Positions 15,201 through 27,162 of a stretch of DNA of 64,000 nucleotides are shown in pieces. Made by a program: the position numbers and the translations under genes. Where the stretch lies: positions 603,501 to 667,500 of the forward strand of contig JAWDGP010000502.1 of the NCBI GenBank assembly GCA_033675545.1, written 5' to 3'. This DNA is from Elysia crispata (lineage: Eukaryota > Mollusca > Gastropoda > Plakobranchidae). The notes beneath the pieces were generated by a model, which saw nothing but the letters and a program-made list of their open reading frames with translations, was not told the origin of the DNA and searched no databases. How positions within the stretch are numbered: the stretch's first letter is position 1; each line of letters opens with the position of its first letter.

Positions 15201-18200
15201 CTCTAATAATTCAATTATGAGAAAAAATGATCGAAATAGGATTCTCCACATGCACACTAAATATTACAAATCTGGCTTTTACTTTAAAGTAAATCTTTGC
15301 GATGAATCAAATCAAGAACAGAAAATAAATACTTCAACAAGTGAATCCTAAATTTTTCTCACTGTGACAACTACTCTTCAAGCTCTGAAGAGTTTGGAGA
15401 TATTCCAAAATCTGGATTTTGAACACAACAAATATTTTTTTTTGTAAAATAAAATTAAAAGCACTATTAGCAACCAAATTTTTGTTCTGGTAGATTTTTC
15501 AATCTCATCACTGCTAAAAAAACAAAACAAAAGCATTCTTTACTTAGAAACATAAACATCAGATTAAAATCCATGTGGCTTGTCACCTATACAGGTCACC
15601 ATTTTCAGCTCATCAAGAATCACCACCATAATTTCTTTGTTTTTTGAAGTCTCAATGCATCTATTTTTTTTTGTCTTAGAAGAAAATAAGAAAAGCAGCA
15701 AAAGAGTAAATTCAGTCTCTTGAAATGAATTGTTGATTACAACATAGATTAGAGATTATTGACGAATGGGTCATGATATCTTTGTATATTGTAGAACTGT
15801 ATCCAGATCACCCAAATAACCTGCATTTGAAGAATCCCTATTCAGTCTCTATTTTTGGATCATAGTCATGATTTGAAAATATACTTCGTTACGAAAAAAT
15901 TGAAATGAGATTCGCCTTGATTGGCCAGATATTTTTTTCATCCATTTTTCTTCAGCAAAAGTTTTCATTTTTATGATGTAAACATATGCATTTTGACAGA
16001 CAAAAAGCTGCACAAAATTAATGGTTTTGAAGTCTCAGATTATGTATTGCTTGAGTAGAAAAGTTTTTACAATATATTGGATCTCCCTACTCAAGAAAAA
16101 AGACTGACCCCTATACAATATTGTTAAGTGGTGTAGGTGATCAAATAAATAATATGAGGGCAGTTGATCCATAGTCAATAGCTTCACAAATAACTTAGCT
16201 CACCATGGGTACAGGATCAATATTCATTTCTTTAAGTTGATCTTTGACACCTTTAGCAATTTGGCGTAGGATAGGCAACTCAAATTTGGAGAACAAAGAT
16301 GGGCCTAGCTCACCAGCAAAGGAGTCAAACACTTGGACAATCTGTTAAAAAAAAAGTATAGTAATAAACGTATGACATCAGAGCTTTGTAAAACACAACA
16401 ATTCCCTTGAGAATTGTAGCGCCTGTGCCAGTTAGTACTTTATGTAATAAACAAACTAAACTTTCTGTATTTTTGAGGCTACATAGCTATTCAGAGACTT
16501 TTGAAATAACCCTATGTTTGAGTATTTAAGTCTTATCCAATAACAAAAGTGGCATGAAGTCTGAAAAACCAAACAAATCAAACTCAGTGTCATATAAATC
16601 CTATTAAGTTTAAAAAATTCAACATTTAGAACTTTTATTTGTTGTATTTTCCTTCATGTTTTTACTTTTCATTCTTATAACTCATTCTTGTTTTACCAAT
16701 TCCATTTAAACAAACTGCAATTCATAGGTTTAAAAACTTATTGCATGACCTCTGAAAGCTGTATACATCAGGAAAACTAAGGTAGGCCTACTGCTCAACT
16801 ATAATATATAGGAATGTCACTCTAACATACTTTGATTATCCATGAAGTATGTAAGACAAGACCCATCTTTAAGATACATGTAATATTTTTGATCTTATGT
16901 CAAGTACATAAGTATATATTTATCAATGAAATGAGTTTAATATTATATTAGTTATACCTGATGTAAAATAAATCTGAAAACAATCATCACTATAAGCTAT
17001 GCTTAATGAACCAAAAGGTAATAGATTCATTACCAATTTATTGACCAAAAGCACTTTCAGTATATAGCTTAAGAGGGATGGTCAATTTTTTACCTCTTCT
17101 TTTGCAGACTATTTAACAATATTCCATTTTCTTAGCATGGATCCCAGTTATTTAGGACTTAAAAAATTACCTCTGCATTGAATTCCATATTGCTTGGCAG
17201 ATGTTATTGTCCCTTACCAGAACTAATCTAAAATTAAAAAGCAAGCATTACAAGAAAGAAAGGATTGTTTAAAAGTATGCCATGAAGGAATTATCAGCAA
17301 GCTTAAGTCAATGCAGAGAAGTCATCACAGCACTTAAATCATCTTTTGGACAGTCTGACGAAAATTCCTTATAATTAATGAAAAAAAAAAAAGAAAAAAA
17401 AAGTTTAGCTGCCCATTTCCACATTGTACTGTGCTGCCCCTGACTACTTTTTATGAAGCTTGTAGTATTTCAAGAAAGAAATTTGACATCATCTTTGTTC
17501 ATTCTTAATATTGAAACGTAATTTACCTTATGTTCAATGAACACCGATGAAAAAATAAAATTGAAACTTTGATCAGCAAAAGTATTCTTCTTTTTCCCCC
17601 TCTTTTTAAAAATCTTGCTTTTTTCGATCTTACCTGTGCTCCAGCTTTGATTTGATGCACCAAGTGCCTGGTGACAGCATCTTTTAGCATTCCCAGCAAT
17701 TGATGACTAGCCTCTGGATATTCCACAAGAAAACGCCTTGCTTTGTTTGGGTTTGGCCCAGCACTAACATTTTCTATCATAAACTTCATCAACGTCCACT
17801 TGTTGCAGAAAATTATTAGGAAAGCAAAAAAAAAAGAAAAATTAAATACATTAAAATAAATTGAAAATGATGTTTTCTTTTCATCCCAGCCTTGAAACAC
17901 AATCAAAATGAACTGTATAAAAGACAATCAATTTGATCCAATACACATCAGATTATTTTCAAATCAGCTATTGAATTTTCTAACCTTAAGATTTTGATAA
18001 ATGAAATTAAAGATTTTTTTTTTTCTGATGAAACTTTTAAAGATTTTTACAAAATTTGTAAAAAAAAACAAAAAAAACAAAGCAAACACGCCAAAAAGCA
18101 AGATGAGTGACTGATGATGATCCATTAAGTTTCAGCTTCACTAATGGAGCATATTTTATCCTAAAAGTAATGGTGACTTGACATAAGCATTGATGATAGC

Positions 18201-21200
18201 CAAAGGTACTTTGAAGGGAAAAAGATTATATTAAATGATGATTTTTAGTGTTGCATGTCTAAAACAAATCTCTCAGACCAATATGAACTTCCTAATGAGT
18301 GTTCCTAACCAATTGAAGAGTACTTTAATAAGTGAATTATCATTAAGAGATAAACCCATTTTGCCCTCACAACTACTAATACAAAACAAAAACTTTACAA
18401 GGGAAATAAAATCTTGATAATAAGACAAGCAGCTCCATATTTTGTTATTTAAGAAAAAATAAAGTAAACCTCACCGGTGCTCCTGTAAACCCAAATAATG
18501 GGACTTTGCCATTTAGCTTCTGTCTTGTCAGGGTTATTGCATCATAAACATAACCCAGTTCAGACACAATGTCAAAATCAGCACTGAGACGCTTCAAGTC
18601 CTCTGGACATTTTACAGGGTCAGCGTAAACGGGGCCCTGAAAGTTTGGTTTTATATTTAAATGGTTGAGAAAAACATCAAAATTTTGATGTAGAAAATTT
18701 GAATTAGAAAAAAAAGCTAAGGAGAATAGGCCAAGTCCTTTTATGCTTACTCTTTGAAAAAAAACTTTTCATATCTCTTTAAAAATACTGATAATTTCAT
18801 GCAATTGTCCCCGTTAAGAAGCTAAAAAAAGATGCATTGCTCTAAATATCTACAGCCTAAATGTGATATGGGTGATATGATTCATTAGGACTGCACCCTA
18901 GATAAACATGCACATATATTGTTTTGTATGTTGTGCTAGTGGCTAAGAACTTAGAGCCTTGGTATCAGCAGGGAAGTTCTTCACAGGTCCCAATCCCTCA
19001 CCATCAGTAGTTTAGGGCCTCACGATTTACATATCTAACAAATACTCAAAGTTGATAAGTAAAAAGGGCTAAGACCATCACAACGCTGATTGGCAATATC
19101 AAACAAAAAAAAAACATTCTATATTTGATAAAAGTTATTTTAAATATGCTTACATGCCCAGGATCATTAGCCACCGTAAGTCCCATGGCAACAGGAATGA
19201 CTAGAATGTCTGAGAAAATGATCGCTGCATCTAAATTGAAGCGCTCAACTGGCTGGAAAGAAAATTGATTGATGTTTCAACATATTAATATAAAGCAGCA
19301 CATAACATAACTGATGTATATTTCTGAAGGCTCATATGTTTCAAAATATCACCTTGTGGATTCCATAAATAAAGATAAGTGAAAGTGTTGGAAAAAGTAT
19401 GTAACACTAGAGGAGGGTATTTATCCATGAGATTATACTTATAATATCCAAATGCTTTTGAAATTCAAATTACAAACAGGAATACCCTTCATTAAGGCAA
19501 GTTTATTTGAAGAGTTCCCTTATGACTAGCATTTAAATATATATTCTAAAACGTGCTAATTTTTTTTCTTTTTGCTTCAAATATTAACTCTAGTGTGTCA
19601 TATTCAAACAAATCATTGGTTTATGTTAAGATTAAAATGCTTTATAATGTTGATTCATTCATTGCCTTTTGCACTGCTGACCAAGAAGGAAAAAAACTAG
19701 GATCATGAGTGCATGCATTTGTAAGCTGATAAGACTAATCCATCATTGTTAAAAATTGAAAAAATTGAGAAGTACACAAACCTGAATGGTCAGTTCACAT
19801 ACAAGCTCAGGGTTTTTACAAGTGTCAAAAAATTTTGTGTCCTTTTTAGCCTCATGGTATTCTGAAACAAAACAATGTAAATTATAATTCTTAGCATTCT
19901 ATGCTCCATATACTTGAACTTTAAAAATTTGAATTGAAAATACCCAGTCTTGAAACTGATTAAAAAACACTTTTATCAAAAATAGCGAATGTACAAATAT
20001 TATAATCAGCTGTGTTTTGCTACTTTTTTAATTGAATTACAGTTGAGTCCAAATAATTCGAATCCGGACACTTCGAATTCTTGGATATTTTGAAGATGTT
20101 TAATTTTACCGAATTATCTCTCTATTTAAGCTTTATGAAAAAATATCGGTTAGTTCGAATTTTGAAAGAAGGATCCAGTTAATTTAAAGCGATTTTTTAA
20201 TTCTGACACAGTGAAAGCACTTTTCCAGGCTTGTAAATAAAAGTACATGCAGTGTTATGCTCCGAGTGGCAAGTTATTCTGGTATGTGTGTGTGTGTGCA
20301 CCCACCTACGTAACCGGCAAGAGTATGCAATAAGGCTACAAGAGGGAAAGGGGTTACGCCCACCCCCACCTCCCTGCACACTTGTATGACATTCCTGATC
20401 TGTCATCCACATTTTTTAACTCTCTTTCTCTATGTATTCTGAAAATTCGAATTTCGGATAATTTGCAGTCCTTTTTTTATCCGAATGACTTCGAAATAAG
20501 CGGACTCGACTGTTAATCTACTTTCCATTTATTTTGAGTACTTAAAAATTTAAATGGGTAGAAAATGCAATAGATTACATCCTCTTTTAAAATTCAAAGA
20601 AACTTTTAATTTTTCAAGAAAATGAAAGATACACATTTACTGGATCTCAAGTATGAAATTGAGCCCGGCATGAAAAAACAATCTTGACTAAAAATAAAAA
20701 AAAAAATACAGATTTTGCTCTAATTGCTTTTAATATGAGTTAAATATATGTATGTTAGAAAAAAAAAAAAAAAAAAAAAAACTTAGATGAATTTAGAGAA
20801 CAGCTGAAACTTACAGTCAGTAAAGATTATATATCACTGCGTCATGTTTGTGATTTAATTTAATTAAAGAACAAAACTGAAAAAAAAGGTGGAAAAGGTA
20901 TAAAATGAACTTAAAATTGTAGGCTCACCTGGTAGATATCGTCCAGCCTGTCTCATGAGCCATACTGGGACCCTCTCTGTTCTCTCTCCTCTTGCAGCTC
21001 TAAGAATCAAATCATTCCTCAGTGGTGCAAAGGCCTGATTATATCAAAATGAAGCATATGGTAAGCTTTCTGAAGACAAGTCAATTAATTCTAAACTCTA
21101 CTTGTTATGGGAGCATTTTTGCCTTAGGAGAACTGAAATATCATGATACCAGAAGTAGCAGAAAATTATGACTATGTCAATAAAAATTATCTATTTGAGA

Positions 21201-24200
21201 CTGGCAACTAAAGGTTTAAAAATTCTGCACTAGCAGGCAACAAATTAATTCCAATGAAAAACATTTTAAAGTGCTCAGATATGAGCCATTGTTATAAGAT
21301 GGGCATCATAAGACTAGTTTATTTTATGGGTTTAAAATGAAGCTTTGAAAGCAACATAACATGGTTACAAAGATGTCAGACAGATAGCATGACATGCCAA
21401 GGGCCATTTGGGGGAGAAATAGCATTTAAAAGCTGATTCATTAAAATGTTCCCTTACATATCTATTTTTGGAATTGAAGATGCTCCTTATACACGAAATC
21501 AATAATGATATTGTGGCTCACACATGGGATTTAGTGTAAGTCAATTCATTTTTACTATTTTAGGGAGTTAAGAAGTGATACAGTGCACCTCCGCCTCCAC
21601 AAACTAGTTCGGTCATTTTTAAAAGTTCTTTGAATGCAAGGTTTGTTGGAGCCATGACAAGGCAATGAACATAGGAAGGAACCAAACAAAGTGAAATTAC
21701 CACAAAGTTATCTTCCTTGTTTTTATCAACCAACCACGCGTCTATAAAGACACTCTTTACCCTTACCACCATTCCCCAAGTTACTGCCGCTTTGGCTCTT
21801 TGATCCTGTATCATGATCTCCCCATGCATTTGCTGCTGCTCCCTGCCCCCTACCCCATCTCTTTTATAAATATTCTCCCTGCATGTCAATACTTTGCTCT
21901 CCTTCACCCCTAGTATTACTATGGCATAATGTAGCCTACACTCTGGGTGTCCAAGACCTATACACTTCAAGCATTTCTTAGAAGCCGACAGGGGATCTTT
22001 TTATTGAATTTCAGAATTTCAACTGCATAGTTCCTATATAGAAAAGCATTCTATAGTGGGTTTGCCAATACTTGCAGTTCGTTGAACCCAAGGATGGTTC
22101 TGAGATTAGTTTATTTGATGCAAGGTGTTTTAAGAGAGCTAAAGAAGGAAAAAAAAATGGGGATTTTACTCTGTTCATTGAATGCAAGGTATTCTTTAAA
22201 TCTTAGTTAACTGCATGTCATACACAACTATGGAATAAAAAAAAAAGGTAATTTCTCTGTGTATGATTTTGTATACTGAAGAGCATTACACTTCTTGGAT
22301 TTTCTTATGTGTTAATTGTCCTACAATGAAAAGAAGCTAGTTCTAAGTTTTCCTCTACACAGTATCATAGCAAATAATCCCATTTTTTCTCACTCTTCAA
22401 CTAATTATCATTCGACTTAAAGATCAGTGATTACTAGATAACTATGAAGCTGTAGATCTATTTGTGTCATAAGTTTTTTGAGTGATTACAATGCTCACCA
22501 TTATTGATTTATTATTTGTACAACCTCTTTTCCTGTTTTCTAGGAAAGAAGAGGAAAGCATGCAGAGCTTCTATTTCAAATTCAAAGAGATCAAGCTTAC
22601 TTCCTTTAACAAGAGGATGGGATACTTGTGTTATCATACATTGCAGTCGAATGCAAAATGTTACATTTTGCACCACAAGATATGACCACATTTAATATTT
22701 AAATCATCATTAAATTTCTCTCCTTATGACAGCTACTATTCAGTCATCCAACTCCATCCTTAAATATGTACTGATCCTATATTTCAATTAAAAATAATGT
22801 ATTTTATTTTTAGTACTGGTCTTGACTTTAGCACTAAAGCAGTCCCTTTGTTTATTCTCACAACATATCCCTCCATGATTTATCTCATTGGCCTACATCA
22901 ATCTTCGTATGATTGGTCAGCATGAATACTAACAATCTCCAACATTGCAAGGATCTGAATTTATGTAAAAATTATTAAATTAAATAACTAGCTACACTCT
23001 CAGTCTATGTCTACTTTCTTTTTTATCACTACTCACCATTTGTTCCCTTTCCTATAGATCTACATGTCTATGTTCATAAAAACATATCTTGAAGAGAAAA
23101 TCAGAAAGCTGGCCAACAGTAGCTACCACCTTCGTAAGTTCTTCTGATGCTTTTTCATGAGAAGCCTGATAAAAATTACTTTTGCATTGCCAGTCAGAAA
23201 AGCAAAGGTTAAATCGGGTCAAATTTGACCTGATCGAATCTGGTCAGAATCTTGATTTCAATCCTACAACACTGCTCTACACATCCAGATCATAACTTAG
23301 CATTCTTCATGCTGAATTGAATCTTATCTCAGCACTTGAGCAGTTGAACATGTAATGATAAAAGGAGGAGCAGAGTATTCTTCCTCAAATTGCATTATTC
23401 ATATCACAAAAATTTTTGCATCAGCAGTGCCATCTATGTTAAATTAGAGACTCTGTAAATGCCAAAGACTGGCAGCAATGGTTTATCAAGGTTTTGTCAA
23501 TTATAATTATTTTATAGGTATATCATATGATGCAACACATGTGTGTGAATACTGGAAGTCTCAAATGAATACCTTTATAAAATGTGGGCAAACCAATTTA
23601 AGGAAGTCTTGCCAACCATGTTAAATTTATTACACAAGTAGTTCATTGAGTGAACCAACCTCTTAACTTCATTCAATATTTTTGTATCATTCTCTGCACA
23701 ATTGCAAATAATTAGACGCTTAACCATGATGACACGATAGTGAAAAGCCAAACTTAGTAGTAGTACTCAAAGTTAAGTTGCAAAAAAAAAAAAATTATCA
23801 CAAAATTAGGCAGGCCTACAAATATGAACCTGGATATTGGCTTAATGATCTCTCTTTGAAAAAAAAAGAATGTGAGTTTTGGGTTTTTTTGGTTTTTTTT
23901 TCGTCAAAATTGAAATGAGAATGCGGGAGTGCTACTGCTACATTATTCTCATTGTGGATACCTAGTTATGGCATCTTAAATAACATCCAATCGTTACATT
24001 GGTACTGTGGAGAATGCAAAACCTCCACAAACTAGATTTCAATAAACTCGCAATCCACATCCACGAATTCAGATTTAGGTTTGGTCAATTTGTAGAATCG
24101 GACCAACTTTTGCTTGATTTTCTAGAAAGTTATATCCCTTGACGAAATGAACGCATGCTAAGCAAGATAAAGAGGGAGAAACCAATGCCAATATCTTGAA

Positions 24201-24608
24201 AAATATTTATTTGCGCAAAATGAGAGCTACAAATTCGTATTCAGCACATCAAAATACATCAGATAAATATCATTTGCAAACCCAAATAGCTGTTGGTCCG
24301 ATAGTAAAAAAACACCTTAGGGGTCGATCTACACTTAAGATCGTGGCGATCTACTCTAGAATTTTAGATTAGCCGGTTGATTGCAGCACAGTACGTGCAA
24401 CGCGGTTAGTTAGGTGATCTCGATGGTTTCAATTTGAAACGCATTGTCAGTACCGTGGCTAATAATTTAAATCAGAATAGAGTTTTGAGCTGTATCTAGA
24501 CTTGATGCTACACGAATCAGCATAGACATTCAGCGAATTCGTTGATAGCAATTATTGAATTGAATTTGAAAACAAAACCTGAGAGTTAAGTGATGTGTAG
24601 GCTGCCAT
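12287..24608 (-). CDS. UROD: Uroporphyrinogen decarboxylase (10 exons, 369 aa)
   Basis: Converts uroporphyrinogen III to coproporphyrinogen III by four decarboxylations, the fifth step of haem synthesis, in the cytosol. Exons on the minus strand: 24608-24579, 21034-20929, 19861-19782, 19252-19154, 18636-18475, 17798-17634, 16341-16204, 13939-13839, 13036-12973, 12451-12287. All have GT donors and AG acceptors, and the phases join without a break. The family signature [15 protein letters not shown] is at residues 33-47. Conserved active-site positions Arg38, Asp87, Ser221 and His340 (in NLGHG) correspond to human Arg37, Asp86, Ser219 and His339. Length is close to human (367 aa). Odd points: the usual Tyr (human 164) is Phe165, and the glycine-rich EGGGS that follows is replaced by ENVSAG. 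Exon 1 ([10 protein letters not shown]) is inferred from an ATG in good context (A at -3, G at +4) and a phase-matched CAG|GT donor. The other nine exons are certain. Confidence 0.94.
18925..19010 (+). repeat. tRNA-derived SINE-like head in UROD intron 5
   Basis: The sequence 'gtgctagtggctaaga' resembles an RNA polymerase III A box, and 'ggtcccaatccc', about 45 bases on, resembles a B box (GGTTCGAATCC). The arrangement resembles the tRNA-derived heads at 56.5 and 61.8 kb. The downstream tail differs from theirs, so it is either another family or truncated. Confidence 0.45.
20040..20512. mobile_element. Tigger/pogo-like MITE in UROD intron 2
   Basis: The left end is CAGTTGAGTCCAAATAATTC. The right end read on the minus strand is CAGTCGAGTCCGCTTATTTC. 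Both are followed by further TTCGAA/ATCCG-rich matching sequence, so the inverted repeats are long but imperfect. Both ends lie beside TTA/TAA, fitting TA-targeted insertion. About 473 bp with no transposase frame, hence non-autonomous. Confidence 0.75.
21581..22215 (+). mobile_element. Pogo/Tigger-like MITE family T1, copy A (right end lost)
   Basis: Begins TA|CAGTGCACCTCCGCCTCC and is collinear for roughly 600 bp with 62319-62912 in the same orientation. Shared blocks include 'tttgttggagccatgaca', 'tcatgatctccccac/atgc', 'cctagtattactatgg', 'gttcgttgaacccaagg' and 'ggggattttactctgttc'. Similarity fades after the 'gaatgcaaggt' block, so the right inverted repeat is missing or too diverged to see. 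It lies in the first UROD intron. A 136-codon minus-strand frame inside (21560-21970) has no recognisable domain. Confidence 0.82.
22372..22438 (+). repeat. ~67-bp dispersed repeat, copy 1 (second at 26634-26701)
   Basis: 'aatcccattttttctcactc', 'ttcaactaattat' and 'ttaaagatcagtgattact' recur in the same order and spacing at 26634-26701. One copy lies in UROD intron 1 and the other in the intergenic region before IQANK1. The class is unknown. Confidence 0.7.
24185..24300 (+). repeat. Dispersed repeat family R1, copy 2, in UROD intron 1
   Basis: Contains 'atatcttgaaaaatattt', 'atttgcgcaaaatgag' and 'attcgtattcagcacatc', matching blocks of the copies at 355-485 and 63600-63700. It lies about 300 bp downstream of UROD exon 1 in the direction of transcription. 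Confidence 0.45.
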
Positions 24609-27162
24609 GATTATGGTAGTGATGGTGGTACTGGTGCATTGTCAAAAAAAAGTAAATGTCAAGGCCGCAGTACTTTTTTCGCCTTCTTATGTCTTTGTAG
24701 GAGAGATACAGATCTTGGAAGCTGACCTGTATGCTTTTTTTTTTCTTTGTGTGTTTAGTATTTAGATCAAGTCCCATTTTAAGACTCCTTTTTTATCCTC
24801 TTGTATCATTTCCGATATTTTGTTTTACCCGACAGATTACAAAAATATTCATCAAAAGGACAACAGCTTGGGATCCATTATTGTTTGTAGTCAAATTCTT
24901 CTCTCAATCACAAATCTTCTCTGAATCACGTATACATGTGTGTTGGTGTCAGATACCATTATCATGAACTTGAGGAATATGATTAAAATTGTGTCCTCGC
25001 AGTAGGCAAGTCTAATGTTTGATGCAGTTCATAAGGGAATTATTCAAATGTTTTTTAAGATATCAACCAAGTCAAGTGATCCTTTGAGATTTCTAAAATA
25101 AGTGTTAATAATAATTGTTAATGAATAGTCCTGAAATCGGCATAGTGCATTAAAACATTTTGACGCAAGCCTTTACCATATATGAACAGTCATATTCCTA
25201 AGTACCCGTATACTTATATCTTTTGTGGAATAAGGTTTGGGTGGTGAATGAGTAAGATATACAACTATTAATTCACGCAACACAGGAATGAAAGCTCTAA
25301 TGGAAGGGACGGGGATGGCCCGGTGGCTTTCAATGCTCAACGACAGAGCTTAGGGTTCTTATTTTGGATGGTTAAGTTGGTGTTCTTTCACTCTCTATCT
25401 TCTCATCTCTTATGGAATGAAGGCAGGAGGCAGTGTCTATAGCTTTATTCATTCATTCATTAAAGGCAAATGCTCAAGACGTCTCAGGAAGGCTCCCCCA
25501 GCACCGACTGCCTCTGGATGTTGGTCAAGCTGACGGTCGTTCGTTAGATGGTCGAATGTAAAGTTAGTTTGAGAGGGCCTACTACGTGTTGGACTCCACT
25601 CTAAAATTAGTATATGATGCACAACTTAATTGCGGGCGTCATTGGTGACTCATATGGAAGGATGAGGACTTGGGACCAATTCGGGCATTGTCTTCAGGTG
25701 GGTACGATCCTCCTACTGACGTATCTAATGCGTAACCGAGCTGATTCATTCGGTTTTGACGTCAGGGATTTCCCAAGCGTTCCCTCTCCCACTCTTGCAC
25801 ACGTTGACTCATGATTGCTGGGGATCATTGAGTACAACTTTATAACTTTACCTCAAGACTTGATGACGAGAACGGGTGAGGGGAATTACCGGAGGAATAA
25901 AGCGATTAATAAAACTATTAACTATGAAATACTATTATCATTGTTTTATCAATAAACAAAAAGGTACCTATCCCACAAGAACATGACATCGTATAATAAA
26001 GCAGAACAAACAGATTACTTTGGAATTATGTACTCGTTAACAGATGGACACTAACAAATTAGTTATCTAATGATTAAGCTGTTCTTTATTTCTTCTCTGT
26101 CCAATCTATTTATTTATTACTCTGTCTATCTGATACAAAAGGTATGCTCTTTTCATGCAAAAAGTCAGTGCATCATAGGTTACGAATCCGATTCATCTGT
26201 TATATCATTCCGCATAATAACCCAAGGCTCTCAAAGCATAAAAAAAAAAAAAAACTAATGAATGTGATATCAAAGTCTTTTCATAACAAAGTATTCATAT
26301 TCATTATTAAATAATTTGTTGTAAAGAAATCATCTTTCAACTTATTTTTATTAATTAAATGAGAATTTTTGTATTAAAACGGTGAACTCCATAGTTAATT
26401 TTGACAATTGATAGATTTCACTGGTAAATCATCTAAAAAATAGCTAATACAAGTTCAATATCGCTAACCGTATTTTAAACCTTTGTCCACTTACCCCATC
26501 TAACTTCCCACGGATCTTTGTCTCTCAGCACCTGTTTCAACAGCAATGTCGGCAACTCGATGATTGCTATATAAATTGACTGTGCGGTGCGATTCAACCG
26601 AGAGCAATAAAATTCTTCTTATCAACGCTTAACAAGTAATCCCATTTTTTTCCCTCGCTCTTCAACTAATTATGTATTCTATTTAAAGATCAGTGATTAC
26701 TTGAAAAAAGCCCTGACCGTACAGTGCCTTCGGGGAAATCCCAAATCTCCATTTGTTTAAACATTCACGATAATGGCTGTTTAAAAGAATCAATAAAAAG
26801 ATTTGGATTTTACAAAATTAGCGAACCCCACCTGCAGCTCCACATAAGCCTGCACCATCATTAACAGTATACACTTCCACGGACCTATTTTTATCCTGAT
26901 GTCTACAATGTTTACAATAATGGCTTCCTAAGATACGCAAACCCTGTTTTTGTGGAAATTAAGTTTTCATAGACCTAGTCATAAAAAGAGGAGTAGATCA
27001 AAATCAAAATATATGAAGGCTTCATTTCTTAGAAGAAACATGAAAATAATTGATTTTCGTTTTTAAAGATCAGAGATTTAAGGAGCGCTACTCAATTAAA
27101 ACATTGGATTTTCCATACAACTTTTTGTCAAGGACTATATAGATCTAGATCTATCGATAATC
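24609..27162. other. Divergent intergenic region between UROD and IQANK1
   Basis: About 2.55 kb separates the two start codons and must hold both promoters. No canonical promoter element could be fixed. The sequence at 25.3-25.8 kb is less AT-rich than its surroundings and has no recognisable gene. A second copy of the 67-bp repeat lies at 26634-26701. TATATAGATCTAGATCTATC just before the IQANK1 ATG (27136-27155) is too close to the ATG to be its TATA box unless the leader is extremely short. Confidence 0.55.
26634..26701 (+). repeat. ~67-bp dispersed repeat, copy 2
   Basis: Second copy of the repeat at 22372-22438, with small indels. Confidence 0.7.

Noticed and set aside
21560-21970. 136-codon minus-strand frame
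   Set aside because: Lies within the T1 MITE; the homologous stretch of the other copy does not keep the frame open.
25310-25390. Possible tRNA-like SINE head ('cccggtggctttcaatgctc')
   Set aside because: The B box is too poor ('gggttcttatttt') and no second copy was found.
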